The notes: a model not told the origin generated them from the sequence alone. A DNA stretch of 64,000 nucleotides from Rhizobium sp. Root1220 (GCF_001426265.1 NZ_LMDG01000033.1:186001-250000); one strand, 5' to 3'. Shown: positions 1 through 8,686, counted from the first letter of the stretch. Numbers and translations are program-made.

Positions 1-903
1 CCGCGCGTTGTTCATCATCGTGAACATACAGGCGAGCCCCTTGTTCTCCTCGCCAACCAGCCAGCCGATCGCGCCCTTCTCCGCACCAAACCTGCCGTCG
101 CCATAGATCATTGTGCAGGTCGGCGAACCGTGAATGCCGAGCTTGTGCTCAAGCGAATGGCAGAACAGGTCGTTGCGGGCGCCAAGCGAGCCATCCGCTT
201 TGACGAGGAACTTCGGCACGAGAAACAGCGAGATGCCCCGCGTTCCGGCCGGCGCATCCGGCAGGCGGGCAAGGACGAGGTGAACAATGTTCTCCGCCGC
301 GTCATGTTCGCCCCATGTGATGAATATCTTCTGGCCGAAGATACGGTAGGTGCCATCGTCGCGGCGCTCGGCGCGGGCCTTCAGCACGCCGAGATCGGAA
401 CCGGCATGCGGTTCCGTCAGGTTCATCGTTCCGGTCCATTCGCCTGAAACGAGCCTGGCGAGATAGGTAGCCTTCAGCGCCTCGGAGCCGTGCGCATGAA
501 CCGCGTCGACCGCGCCCATCGTAAGGGTCGGGCAGAGTGCGAAGGCCGTCGAGCCGGAGTTCCACATTTCGAGTGCGGCGACGTTCAGCATGTGCGGGAG
601 CGCCTGGCCGCCGTATGCCTCCGGTGCGGTAAGGCCATTCCAGCCGCCAGCGATCCAGTTGCCGTAAAGCTCTCGCCAGCCGTCCGGCGTTGTCACCTTG
701 CCGTCCACGAGCCGTGAGCCCTGGCGGTCGCCGACGTCGGCAAGTGGCGCGACCTCATCGGTTGCAAAGCGCCCTGCTTCCGAAAGGATGGCATCGACCA
801 GATCTTCGTCGAGCCCGCCGAGCAGACCATTCTCGATAGACGCTCCCAAGCCCGCAACGTGCTTCAGGGTGAACGCAATCTCATCGACGGGCGCCTTGTA
901 CAT
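1..903 (-). CDS. Acyl-CoA dehydrogenase, long DmdC-like type (C-terminus beyond window)
   Basis: FAD-dependent oxidation of an acyl-CoA thioester at the alpha-beta bond, with electrons passed to electron-transfer flavoprotein. The first 301 residues are present. They begin MYKAPVDEIAFTLKHVAGLG, the short N-terminal extension typical of the roughly 590-residue acyl-CoA dehydrogenases that include 3-methylmercaptopropionyl-CoA dehydrogenase (DmdC). The middle domain follows, with MNLTEPHAGSDLG (flavin and substrate contact) and later FCHSLEHKLGIHGSPTC. The start is supported by AGGAGAG about 6 bases upstream. The gene runs off the left edge, so the catalytic Glu and C-terminal domain are not visible. 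The substrate cannot be assigned from this part; DmdC-like length and N-terminus are the only hints. Confidence 0.85.
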   Translation of the reverse strand, partial: MYKAPVDEIAFTLKHVAGLGASIENGLLGGLDEDLVDAILSEAGRFATDEVAPLADVGDRQGSRLVDGKVTTPDGWRELYGNWIAGGWNGLTAPEAYGGQALPHMLNVAALEMWNSGSTAFALCPTLTMGAVDAVHAHGSEALKATYLARLVSGEWTGTMNLTEPHAGSDLGVLKARAERRDDGTYRIFGQKIFITWGEHDAAENIVHLVLARLPDAPAGTRGISLFLVPKFLVKADGSLGARNDLFCHSLEHKLGIHGSPTCTMIYGDGRFGAEKGAIGWLVGEENKGLACMFTMMNNAR

Positions 904-1122
904 GCCACTCTCCTCGCATCACGGGTCGGGAGCCTCGCAAACCTCCCATTTCCTCCATCCGCAGAGCTAATTGATTTTTACGTAAACGTCAATTTCAAAG
1001 AGGATACTTCCCGTAGCCTTGCAGCGCGACGACTCTGCTTTTGCTCTTGCGCACTTGCACAAACAATCGTCATGGAGAATGTCTAAACAGATAGATCGCC
1101 ATTGCATAAGGGACAGGCCAAC

Positions 1123-2118
1123 TTGGATACATTGCCCGTCAACATACCGGGGCTCGTCTGGGCCTACCGGTTCCCGCCGGAGGGCGGCAAGGCCATTCGC
1201 CTGCAGAACAGCGCGCTGCAGGCGGAACTGACGAACGGCGGCGGCTTCTACTGGCTGCATCTCAACCTTGCCGATGCGCGTGTTCCCGCCTTGCTCGACG
1301 GCCTTGAGGGCCTGAACGACGATGCCAGGTCGGCTTTGACGACGCGCGACACCCATTCGGCCGTCACCGTGGATGAACAGATGCTTTATGGCACGCTTGT
1401 CGATTGCCAGCGGGAGTTCGATCACGAGACCGCCGACCTCGGCTGGCTGCATTTCGCCATCTCGGACCGCTTCATCATCACCAGCCGGCTTCAGCCGCTA
1501 CGCAGCGTCGAGCGGGCCAGGATGCTGATCGAAAAGAACCCGGCAAAGTTTGCACGGCCCGTCGACCTGTTCGAGGCCTTGGTGATCGAGTTTCAGCGCA
1601 CGCTCATCTCGATTGTCATGGAGATGACCGAGCAGCTGAACGTCATCGAGGATTACGTCTACGACAACACGCCGCGCGACGAGCGGCGGCGCCTGGCACC
1701 CGTGCGGCGCACGGTGGTCAGGCTACACCGCCATCTCAGGACCGTGCTCAGCCTGATGCGACGCGCCGCGGCCTCGGATGATGAAGAGATGCCCTTCGGT
1801 TTCGAGGATATCGCCGCACGCCTGACGAGCCGACTCGAATCCGTCGACCACGACATCTATGCGCTGCAGGATCGCGCACGGCTGCTGCACGAAGAAATCG
1901 ATTCGAAGCTCTCGACCGAAACCAACCGCCATCTATACATTCTCTCGCTGATGACGGCTTTCCTGCTGCCGCCCACCCTCGTCACCGGCTTCTTCGGGAT
2001 GAACACCGCGAACCTCCCCTTTGCCCAGGGCTCCGGCGGCACCGAGTATGCCATCGGCCTGATCGTCGCCTCGATCCTGCTGGCCTGGTGGCTGCTAAAG
2101 CGGGTCGATATCCTCTGA
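1123..2118 (+). CDS. zntB: CorA-family divalent cation transporter, ZntB-like
   Basis: Inner-membrane channel or transporter of the CorA superfamily, here closest to the ZntB (Zn2+) branch. The 331-residue protein has a long soluble N-terminal domain rich in charged helices and two C-terminal membrane segments. The first is followed by the signature GMN (in VTGFFGMNTANLPF), and the chain ends WWLLKRVDIL inside the cytoplasm. A TTG start at 1123 is chosen over an in-frame TTG at 1102 because AAGGGACAGG lies just before it. It is a single-gene unit that converges on the BA14K gene. A second CorA-type gene lies at 45689-46666. The metal preference is inferred from similarity to ZntB; Zn2+ is likely but not proven. 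Confidence 0.8.
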   Translation: MDTLPVNIPGLVWAYRFPPEGGKAIRLQNSALQAELTNGGGFYWLHLNLADARVPALLDGLEGLNDDARSALTTRDTHSAVTVDEQMLYGTLVDCQREFDHETADLGWLHFAISDRFIITSRLQPLRSVERARMLIEKNPAKFARPVDLFEALVIEFQRTLISIVMEMTEQLNVIEDYVYDNTPRDERRRLAPVRRTVVRLHRHLRTVLSLMRRAAASDDEEMPFGFEDIAARLTSRLESVDHDIYALQDRARLLHEEIDSKLSTETNRHLYILSLMTAFLLPPTLVTGFFGMNTANLPFAQGSGGTEYAIGLIVASILLAWWLLKRVDIL

Positions 2119-2126
2119 AACGAAAA

Positions 2127-2146
2127 GCCCGGCATTACTGCCGGGC
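2127..2146 (-). terminator. Rho-independent terminator of the BA14K gene
   Basis: GCCCGGCA, a 4-base loop, then TGCCGGGC forms a perfect 8 bp stem. On the minus strand it is followed by TTTTCG, so it best fits the end of the gene at 2174-2674. It also sits 9 bases past the zntB stop and may act on both convergent genes. Confidence 0.75.
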
Positions 2147-2173
2147 CCGGAACTGCGGATGCAGAGGGTCGCA

Positions 2174-2674
2174 TCAATAGGGCGAAACACACTGCTGGCG
2201 CGGGCCGTTGTACGGCTGAAACGTGTTGTCGTAGGCACGGTAGGAACGATACCGCTGCTCACACCAGGCGACGTGCCCCGAGCCAACCGGCTCGGCATAA
2301 CGCGGCTGCGCGGCAATTGCACCGCCAATGATCGCGCCCGCGCCGAACGCGGCGAGCGGATACCAGTAGCCGTTATAGTGGCGATAGCCGTCGCGATAAT
2401 AGGGATATCCGCGATAGCCGCCATACCAGCCGGTTCGATAGGCAGGACGGTAGGCCGGACGAGCCCCGGGATAATAGCCCGGTTGATACCCTGGTCGAAA
2501 GCCCGGCTGATAGCCGCAGCGTCCGTAGCGGCAGTATTGGACGTTCTGCAGATCGCCGGATTTCTCCACCTGCGGTGCAGATGGCATCTGTACAGCCTGC
2601 GACGGAACAAAGCTGCCAATGAACATTGCCGACGAAAAGACGGCAATGGCTATCTTCTTGAATGCTCCAGTCAT
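2174..2674 (-). CDS. BA14K family secreted protein
   Basis: A 166-residue exported protein of the BA14K type (named for a 14 kDa immunoreactive Brucella protein, function unsettled). The start MTGAFKKIAIAVFSSAMF gives a clean signal peptide ending near SQA and is preceded by GGAGA at good spacing. The middle is rich in Gly, Tyr, Arg and Pro in repeats such as GYQPGYYPGARPAYRPAYR. A hydrophobic patch AAFGAGAIIGGAIA follows. The C-terminal BA14K motif contains HVAWCEQRYRSYRAYDNTF and ends QQCVSPY. A perfect EcfG-type promoter lies 37-61 bases upstream and is shared with the GH25 gene on the other strand, so stress-induced expression is inferred. A role in the cell envelope is plausible but unproven. 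Confidence 0.85.
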   Translation of the reverse strand: MTGAFKKIAIAVFSSAMFIGSFVPSQAVQMPSAPQVEKSGDLQNVQYCRYGRCGYQPGFRPGYQPGYYPGARPAYRPAYRTGWYGGYRGYPYYRDGYRHYNGYWYPLAAFGAGAIIGGAIAAQPRYAEPVGSGHVAWCEQRYRSYRAYDNTFQPYNGPRQQCVSPY

Positions 2675-2708
2675 AAAGTCTCCAATCAAGTTGGAATTAA
2701 TGCGAATG

Positions 2709-2735
2709 GGAACGCGCAAAGCGAAGGAACGTTCC
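2709..2735. promoter_or_regulatory. Bidirectional EcfG (general stress) promoter
   Basis: The plus strand reads GGAAC (2709-2713), 16 bases, CGTT (2730-2733). The minus strand reads GGAAC (2735-2731), 16 bases, CGTT (2714-2711). Both match the alphaproteobacterial EcfG/RpoE2 consensus GGAAC-N16/17-CGTT exactly. The two promoters overlap almost completely because GGAACGTTCC at one end and GGAACG...CGTTCC overall are palindromic. The minus-strand copy would start transcription about 30 bases before the BA14K gene. The plus-strand copy would start about 90 bases before the GH25 gene. Confidence 0.75.
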
Positions 2736-2828
2736 ATCCGCCTCATCGTCGCGGGTCGTCGCCCATTTTTCCCTTTTAGGCGATCTCCGATTAACCGAAC
2801 ATTAACCGGATTTCACCACCCTCGTTAT

Positions 2829-3836
2829 ATGAAGCGATACTGTAGAAAACTCAGTCTCCGTTTTCTGCTTCTGGCCCTCGCGGCCGGAGTGCCGCAGCAG
2901 GCCTCGGCCACCGACACGCTCCCCTGGAAGGACCCTTCAAACGCCCTCGTCGTCGACGCCTACGAGTTGAACACGATCGACTGGGAATCCCTGCTCTCCG
3001 ACAAGCGGATCGCCGCCTTCATCTCGAAAGCCTCCGACGGACTGCCGGAAACCTTTGACTGCAGCGGCGACCACGGCGGCGACACCGTCGCCCACTGCAG
3101 GACCATGTGGCGCAAGTATTCCGTCAGTCGCGAGCTATTCCAGACCAGGCGCCTTGTCGCCAGGGCGGCCGGGCTGCTGTGGGGCTCGTATCATCTCGCC
3201 CGCCCCGGCAATCCCATCGATCAGGCCAACCACTTCCTGGACTACGCCGCGCCCAAGGACGACGAAATGATGATCCTCGATATCGAGGGGATCGATCCCC
3301 AGAAGTTCATGTCCCTCGAGGACGCCCAGATATTCGCGGGCCATATCCGGGCGCGAACGGGGCGTTATCCGGTCCTCTACACAAACCACAACACAGCCCG
3401 CTATATCGCCGCCTATCGCAACGACTACCCGGTCCTGGCACGGCTGCCGATCTGGTACGCACGCTACAAGCCAGAGGTCAAAGGCGTGTTCCCGATGGGA
3501 AACTGGGACAACTACCTTCTCTGGCAATTCTCCTCCGGCAGCAATTGCGGCAAGCGTCGTTGCCCCTATCGGGTGCCGGGCACGCTCACCGACATCGATG
3601 TCAACGTGGCCCCCATGGACAAGCCGGAACTCGCCAAGATATGGGCGCAGGGCAATCTCCTTCCCGCTCGCGAGCCGGATCCGCCGCTCATTCTTGCGAA
3701 GATAGAAATGATGCCGCGCGAAGCGCCGGTAGTCTGCGTCGCATCAAGCGGACCTCCCCCGCTTGCATTTGACCCCGTCGTCACGTCGTCCGTCCCGCGT
3801 CGAGAAGCCAACGCTCGTGGCTACCGGGACTTCTGA
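2829..3836 (+). CDS. GH25-family lysozyme (secreted muramidase)
   Basis: Glycoside hydrolase family 25 enzymes cleave the MurNAc-GlcNAc bond of peptidoglycan. The protein has 335 residues. The start at 2829 (MKRYCRKLSLRFLLLALAAG) gives a signal peptide ending near QASA; the open frame extends upstream but lacks a better start. Family marks in order are VVDAYELNTIDW (first catalytic Asp region), SYHLARPGNPIDQANHFL, the acidic ILDIEG motif carrying the catalytic Asp/Glu, LPIWYARY, LLWQFSS and DIDVNVAP near the end of the domain. The last 65 residues are a Pro-rich tail of no known function. An EcfG-type promoter upstream is shared with the BA14K gene, suggesting cell wall remodelling under stress. 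Confidence 0.85.
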   Translation: MKRYCRKLSLRFLLLALAAGVPQQASATDTLPWKDPSNALVVDAYELNTIDWESLLSDKRIAAFISKASDGLPETFDCSGDHGGDTVAHCRTMWRKYSVSRELFQTRRLVARAAGLLWGSYHLARPGNPIDQANHFLDYAAPKDDEMMILDIEGIDPQKFMSLEDAQIFAGHIRARTGRYPVLYTNHNTARYIAAYRNDYPVLARLPIWYARYKPEVKGVFPMGNWDNYLLWQFSSGSNCGKRRCPYRVPGTLTDIDVNVAPMDKPELAKIWAQGNLLPAREPDPPLILAKIEMMPREAPVVCVASSGPPPLAFDPVVTSSVPRREANARGYRDF

Positions 3837-3899
3837 TATCCGGAAACGATTGCGGCCCCGCCTGCAGAGCGGAGCCGCTTGGAGATCGGATGGCTGTTT

Positions 3900-5162
3900 T
3901 CAGGCGACGACCGAAAGCTTGGCCTGATCGCCCTGCAGACGGTTGACCATGAACGCCGAATACCATTCGAGGAACTGCATGACGCCCCCCTCGTGCAGCA
4001 TCGAGTACGGACCTGGCTCGTAGGCGGGGGAATGGATGCCGAAGGCATTTTCCTCGACGATGCGGCGATCCTGATCGTTGGTCTCGGTCCAGACGTGCGT
4101 CAACTCCTCGAGATTGTAGTCGACGCCTTCGACGGCATCCTTGTGAACGAGCCACTTGGTCGTGACCTGCGTCTCGTTGGCGCTGAGCGGCAGGACGCGG
4201 AAGGAGATCGCGTGATCGCCGAGAATATGGTTCCAGGTCGTCGGGTAGTGGAACAGCAGCATGGTGCCGATCCGGTCGATGGTCACGTCGCTGGACAGCG
4301 GCCGCGCGACCGCACGCCGGCCCGACATGGTATAGCTCTCGGCATCCTCGATCAGCGGCATACGAGCGGTGCGGAACTGGCCGTCCGGCGAGATCTGGAA
4401 CTTGCTCGGCAGGCCTGCCGCCTCGCAGCGCGCCCAGTGTCCGGCAATTTCCGGATCATCCGCGCCGCCATCGGTGCCGGTGACGCTTGGAGCCTCGGGA
4501 TAGGTGCGGCATAGCTCTGGATGATTGGCCGCGCAGTGGTAGCACTCGCGGTTGTTTTCCCAGACGAGCTTCCAGTTGCCCTTCTCGACGATGGTGCTCT
4601 GGAAGGCGACCTTCGCCTCGCTCAGATGATGCGGCAGCATGTAGGGCGTCACCATGTCGCGAACCGGCTGGAAGTCTGGTGCGGTCTGGGCGAGACAGAT
4701 GAAGATGTAGCCGCCGAAGCTCTCGCAATGAACCGGCTTGAGGCCATAACCGCTCTTGTCGAAATCGTCGCCCATGTGGCGGGCAAACGCGAGCTTGCCG
4801 TCCAGATCGTAGGTCCACTGGTGATAGGGGCAAACGAGGCGAACCGAAGAGCCGTGCTCCTTGGTGCAAACGCGCGAGCCGCGATGGCGACAGCTGTTGT
4901 GGAACGCGCGGATGACGTTGTCGCGGCCGCGCACGATCACGACGGGATAGTCACCGATCTGAACCGTGAAATAGGCACCAGCCTTCGGCAGTTCGCAATC
5001 ATGGCCCATGAACAGCCAGTCGCGATAATAGATCATTTCCATATCGAGCTTGAAGTAGTCCTCATCGATATAGAAGGCCTGTTCCAGGCTGAAGCCTTCG
5101 CGGCGGTTCTTGAGCTGTCGCAATGCGTTGCTGCGAATATCCATCTGCATGTCCTCGTACAT
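3900..5162 (-). CDS. gbcA: Glycine betaine monooxygenase, Rieske oxygenase subunit
   Basis: The terminal oxygenase that removes a methyl group from glycine betaine to give dimethylglycine and formaldehyde, working with a ferredoxin reductase (GbcB). The protein has 420 residues. The Rieske 2Fe-2S site is NSCRHRGSRVC...CPYHQW. The mononuclear iron motif is ENNRECYHCAANHPEL. The tail YEPGPYSMLHEGGVMQFLEWYS closely follows the Pseudomonas GbcA tail as I remember it, as does WLVHKDAVEGVDY. The start is uncertain: MYEDMQMDIRS at 5162 is given, but ATGs at 5150 and 5144 are as good (GAGGA precedes the last). The frame stays open to 5342. No reductase gene is in the window. A related quaternary-amine demethylase is the main alternative. 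Confidence 0.82.
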   Translation of the reverse strand: MYEDMQMDIRSNALRQLKNRREGFSLEQAFYIDEDYFKLDMEMIYYRDWLFMGHDCELPKAGAYFTVQIGDYPVVIVRGRDNVIRAFHNSCRHRGSRVCTKEHGSSVRLVCPYHQWTYDLDGKLAFARHMGDDFDKSGYGLKPVHCESFGGYIFICLAQTAPDFQPVRDMVTPYMLPHHLSEAKVAFQSTIVEKGNWKLVWENNRECYHCAANHPELCRTYPEAPSVTGTDGGADDPEIAGHWARCEAAGLPSKFQISPDGQFRTARMPLIEDAESYTMSGRRAVARPLSSDVTIDRIGTMLLFHYPTTWNHILGDHAISFRVLPLSANETQVTTKWLVHKDAVEGVDYNLEELTHVWTETNDQDRRIVEENAFGIHSPAYEPGPYSMLHEGGVMQFLEWYSAFMVNRLQGDQAKLSVVA

Positions 5163-5549
5163 TCGGGTCCGCCTGCTGAGAAACGAAACCACCCTGCTTT
5201 CCTCCCACGCGGGAGACATTCTATATGAACGGTATTTAACCACCGCGCGCTTCGCGCTTTCGGTTGTAAAGCGACATCGGCTTCGAAATTGGCGACAGCC
5301 GGAAAAACCCTTGGCAATCGCCCGACAGGACCAATGACGCATCCGCGCGGCGCCGAGTTATCACCGATTACGACATGTGCGCAATCCACTGGTGCACATG
5401 GGTTTCCCGCTGACCTGAATTTCAGTATTCCATTTGCGACACGAATGGCAAGAGGTCACGGCTGACGCGGCTTCAATGTCGATTTAATGCGGTGTTAAGC
5501 ATGATTGCCTATCCTTGCCGGCATCTGACACGCATGCGGAATACCCATC
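5163..5549. other. Intergenic region between divergent genes
   Basis: About 390 bases between gbcA (minus) and the gene at 5550 (plus). It must hold both promoters. I see no strong palindrome, terminator, tRNA or EcfG-type element here. Short open frames in it lack ribosome sites and family features. Confidence 0.5.
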
Positions 5550-6158
5550 ATGGCGAAACTTCGCTATTTCGACGCCAGCAACGACCCCAACGACCCGAGC
5601 AACGCGCCGGTCGCCTCGCACTCCGAGTTTCTGCGTACCGGAAAGATCACGCGGGAGCGGAGACACTGGCTGGCAGCCGAACGCCGCTATCTGACACACG
5701 ATGAGGTCGCGGAGAAAACCGCGACGAAGCTGCAGAGCGCCGGCGTGAAGACGCACCAACATATCAATGGCTTCCACCGCTCGATCCAGTTTCCGAAGAT
5801 GGTGTTCCATCGGACGCTGAAGGACAGCCCGCATCTCGGCTATTGCCACGTCACGGCTGCGCGAACCAAGTTTGCGCGCTACGAAGAAGTCAGCTGGGCG
5901 TTCTACATCGCGAATTTCTTCTCGGATATTGGCGACAACGACAATTTCTTCCGTCACATCGATGTGAAATATTCCCGCATGTACTTCGCCGTCGCCATCA
6001 GGCCCGACGAACATACCGCGGAAAAGCTGACGATCGACCGTTCCGTCCGTGGCAACGGGTTGCTATTCCGCACCCATGATCCACAGATCGCGATCAGGAA
6101 CGTGCTTCTGCTCGGCGCTCGCAACGAGCAGCTTCGCGAGATCATTCGCCAGCTCTGA
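5550..6158 (+). CDS. Conserved hypothetical protein (rhizobial, possibly DUF6656)
   Basis: A 202-residue soluble protein with no signal peptide or membrane segment. It starts MAKLRYFDASNDPNDPSNAP and contains the notable stretches HINGFHRSIQFPKMVFHRTL, SPHLGYCHVTAARTKFARYE and WAFYIANFFSDIGDNDNFFRH. It is rich in His, Phe and Arg, and the composition matches its neighbours, so it is a real gene. From memory it resembles a family found mainly in Rhizobiaceae (DUF6656), but I cannot confirm this. No catalytic motif is recognisable. It lies 80 bases before the Sua5-type gene on the same strand and may share its transcript. The 3' end carries an imperfect tandem duplication that repeats its last codons. 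Confidence 0.7.
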   Translation: MAKLRYFDASNDPNDPSNAPVASHSEFLRTGKITRERRHWLAAERRYLTHDEVAEKTATKLQSAGVKTHQHINGFHRSIQFPKMVFHRTLKDSPHLGYCHVTAARTKFARYEEVSWAFYIANFFSDIGDNDNFFRHIDVKYSRMYFAVAIRPDEHTAEKLTIDRSVRGNGLLFRTHDPQIAIRNVLLLGARNEQLREIIRQL

Positions 6159-6181
6159 TCGGATCATCGGCCAGCTCTGAT
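6148..6181 (+). repeat. Short tandem duplication of a gene 3' end
   Basis: GCCAGCTCTGAT occurs at 6148-6159, where it includes the stop codon of the upstream gene, and again at 6170-6181. The flanks (ATCATTCG and ATCATCGG) are also similar, giving two imperfect 22-base copies in tandem. It looks like a slippage duplication of the last codons and stop. Confidence 0.7.
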
Positions 6182-6237
6182 ATTGATCGCGGCGCCGGGA
6201 AGGCATAAGGACTGCCGGACGCAAACCCGGATGGCAC

Positions 6238-7212
6238 ATGGCGCGATCGATCGATATCATGAAAGACAGGCAGGAGGCCATCGAGGCCGGCTGCGACGTG
6301 CTTGGCCAGGGATTTCCGATCGCCATCCCAACGGAGACGGTTTACGGTCTTGCCGCCGACGCCACCAATCCCGCCGCGATCGCCCACATCTACGAAACCA
6401 AGGGCCGCCCGCGCTTCAACCCGTTGATCTGCCACATGGCCGACCTCGCAATGGCGGAAGATCACGCCGAGTTCGACCCGGTCTCGCGTGCGTTGGCCGA
6501 GGCTTTCTGGCCCGGGCCGCTGACGATCGTTGTGCCGCTGAAGCCACAAAGCACCATCCACTCACTGGCGACAGCCGGTTTGGATACCGTCGGTATCCGC
6601 GTGCCCGTGGGCTTTGCCGGCGAACTGATCCACGCCTTCGGGCGGCCGCTCGCAGCACCGAGCGCCAACACCTCGGGCAAGATCAGCGCCACCAGTGCCG
6701 AACATGTCGAGGCCGACCTCGGGGATAAGATCAGGCTGATCCTCGACGCCGGCGCCAGCGCTGTCGGCGTGGAATCCACCATCGTCAAGATCGAGAACGG
6801 CAGGGTCCGGCTGTTGCGCCCGGGCGGACTGCCGGCGTCCGAGATCGAACATGTCGCAAAACAGAAGCTCCTGCGGTCGAGAAGAGCTTCGGCGGCGATC
6901 GAGGCGCCGGGCATGCTCGCCTCGCATTATGCGCCGGGCGCGGCTGTCCGGCTCGACGCGACGCGGGTCGAGGAGAACGAAGCCCTGGTCGCTTTCGGAA
7001 GCGCCGCCATAACCGGGGCCGCGAACGCGCGGATCGTGCTCAATCTCAGCCGCAGTGGCGACCTGGCCGAGGCTGCCGCCAATCTCTTCGACTACATGAA
7101 GAAAGCCGACGCCACCGGCGCGGCCACGATTGCGTTCACCACCATTCCAGACGATGGCCTCGGCGAGGCAATCAACGACCGGCTGCGCCGCGCCGCAGCA
7201 CCACGCGAATAA
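6238..7212 (+). CDS. L-threonylcarbamoyladenylate synthase (Sua5/YwlC type)
   Basis: Makes threonylcarbamoyl-AMP from Thr, bicarbonate and ATP, the first step of the t6A37 modification of ANN-decoding tRNAs. The 324-residue protein has the YrdC domain at about residues 15-200, with PTETVYGLAADATN, the KGRPRFNPLICH motif (KxR nucleotide and bicarbonate site), FWPGPLTIV, PSANTSGKIS and a SVGVESTIV-type segment. A C-terminal Sua5 domain follows after ASHYAPGA, making this the long two-domain form rather than short TsaC. The start at 6238 has no strong ribosome site and an ATG at 6259 is possible. It is followed by a FAD-linked dehydrogenase 18 bases downstream, so the two are probably co-transcribed although functionally unrelated. 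Confidence 0.92.
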   Translation: MARSIDIMKDRQEAIEAGCDVLGQGFPIAIPTETVYGLAADATNPAAIAHIYETKGRPRFNPLICHMADLAMAEDHAEFDPVSRALAEAFWPGPLTIVVPLKPQSTIHSLATAGLDTVGIRVPVGFAGELIHAFGRPLAAPSANTSGKISATSAEHVEADLGDKIRLILDAGASAVGVESTIVKIENGRVRLLRPGGLPASEIEHVAKQKLLRSRRASAAIEAPGMLASHYAPGAAVRLDATRVEENEALVAFGSAAITGAANARIVLNLSRSGDLAEAAANLFDYMKKADATGAATIAFTTIPDDGLGEAINDRLRRAAAPRE

Positions 7213-7230
7213 TCAAAAAGGACTGGATCG

Positions 7231-8661
7231 ATGGGCACCAGCGTTTCTCCCGAACTCCTCGACCGTTTCATCGCCATCGTCGGCGAGAAGCACGCTTTGC
7301 GCAGCGAGGCCGACCTTGCGCCGCACCTCATCGAGAACCGCGGCCTCTACCACGGCTCCTCTCCGCTGCTGTTGAAGCCGGGTTCTGTCGACGAGGTCTC
7401 CGGCATCCTGAAGCTCGCGAGCGAAACCGGTACGGCTGTCGTGCCGCAGACCGGCAATACCGGCCTTGTCGGCGGCCAGACGCCGCGCGAGGGCAAGTCC
7501 GACATCATCATTTCGCTTGAGAGAATGAACCGGATTCGCGACGTCGACCCGGTTGCCAATGTGCTCGTGGCCGAGGGTGGCGCAATCCTCGCCGAGGTGC
7601 AGAAGGCGGCCGAGGCGCACGGGCGACTCTTTCCGCTTTCACTGGGGTCCGAAGGCTCCTGCCGAATCGGCGGCAATCTCTCCACAAATGCCGGAGGTAC
7701 AGCTGTGCTAGCCTACGGTAACATGCGCCACCTCTGCCTTGGCCTTGAAGTGGTACTGCCGACCGGGGAAATCTGGGACGGGATGCGCCGTCTCAAGAAG
7801 GACAACACCGGCTATGATCTGCGCGATCTCTTCATCGGCGCCGAGGGTACGCTCGGCATCATTACTGGCGCCGTCCTGAGGCTCTTTCCGCAACCGCTCG
7901 GCAAGCAGGTCGCCTTTGCCGGCCTCAATTCGGTGGCGGACGCGCTTTCGCTCTTCAATCTGGCGTCCAGCCTGTGCGGCACGTCGCTGACCGGCTTCGA
8001 GCTGATGCCGCGGTTCGGCGTCGAAATTACCGTTCGCAATATTGACGGCGTCCGCGATCCGCTGGAATCGGAGCATCCGTGGTATGTGCTGATCGATATC
8101 TCCACCTCCGATTCTGCCGAGACGGCCGAGCGGATGATGACGGCCCTGCTCGAACAGGGGTTCGAGGCGGGGTTCGTACAGGATGCGGCGATCGCCTCGT
8201 CCGTGGCGCAGCAGAAGGCGCTGTGGCACATGCGTGAAAGCATGTCGGACGCGCAGAAACCCGAAGGCGGATCGATCAAGCACGACGTTTCCGTTCCGGT
8301 ATCCCGGATCCCCCACTTCATGCAGGAAGCCGGCGAAGCAGTGATGGCCGCCATGCCCGGCGCGCGCATCTGCGCCTTCGGCCACATGGGCGACGGCAAT
8401 ATCCACTACAACATCTCCCAGCCCGTCGGGGCCGACAAGCAGGCGTTCCTCGAACGGTGGCGCGAGATGAACCATATCGTCCACGGCTTCGTTCTCGCGC
8501 ACGACGGATCGATCTCTGCCGAGCACGGTATCGGTCAGTTGAAGCGCGACGAACTGGCGTTTATCCGCCCTGCAATCGAGATGGATCTGATGCGCCGCAT
8601 CAAACGTGCCTTCGACCCGGCCAACATCATGAACCCGGGCAAGGTCATCGATATCGCCTAG
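7231..8661 (+). CDS. FAD-binding oxidase/dehydrogenase (GlcD / D-2-hydroxyacid dehydrogenase family)
   Basis: A flavoprotein of the VAO/GlcD type that oxidises a D-2-hydroxy acid such as D-2-hydroxyglutarate, D-lactate or glycolate, feeding electrons to a quinone, cytochrome or flavoprotein. The 476-residue protein has the FAD_binding_4 domain at about 40-215 with VVPQTGNTGLVGGQTP and the RIGGNLSTNAGG loop. The C-terminal FAD-oxidase domain shows GHMGDGNIHYNI and SAEHGIGQLKRDEL, whose His residues line the active site. AAGGA precedes the start. It follows the Sua5-type gene by 18 bases. Subfamily cannot be settled by eye; similarity in length and motifs to human D2HGDH-type enzymes makes D-2-hydroxyglutarate a reasonable guess. 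Confidence 0.88.
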   Translation: MGTSVSPELLDRFIAIVGEKHALRSEADLAPHLIENRGLYHGSSPLLLKPGSVDEVSGILKLASETGTAVVPQTGNTGLVGGQTPREGKSDIIISLERMNRIRDVDPVANVLVAEGGAILAEVQKAAEAHGRLFPLSLGSEGSCRIGGNLSTNAGGTAVLAYGNMRHLCLGLEVVLPTGEIWDGMRRLKKDNTGYDLRDLFIGAEGTLGIITGAVLRLFPQPLGKQVAFAGLNSVADALSLFNLASSLCGTSLTGFELMPRFGVEITVRNIDGVRDPLESEHPWYVLIDISTSDSAETAERMMTALLEQGFEAGFVQDAAIASSVAQQKALWHMRESMSDAQKPEGGSIKHDVSVPVSRIPHFMQEAGEAVMAAMPGARICAFGHMGDGNIHYNISQPVGADKQAFLERWREMNHIVHGFVLAHDGSISAEHGIGQLKRDELAFIRPAIEMDLMRRIKRAFDPANIMNPGKVIDIA

Positions 8662-8686
8662 GTGCTACCTGCCTTCAGACAGAGGT

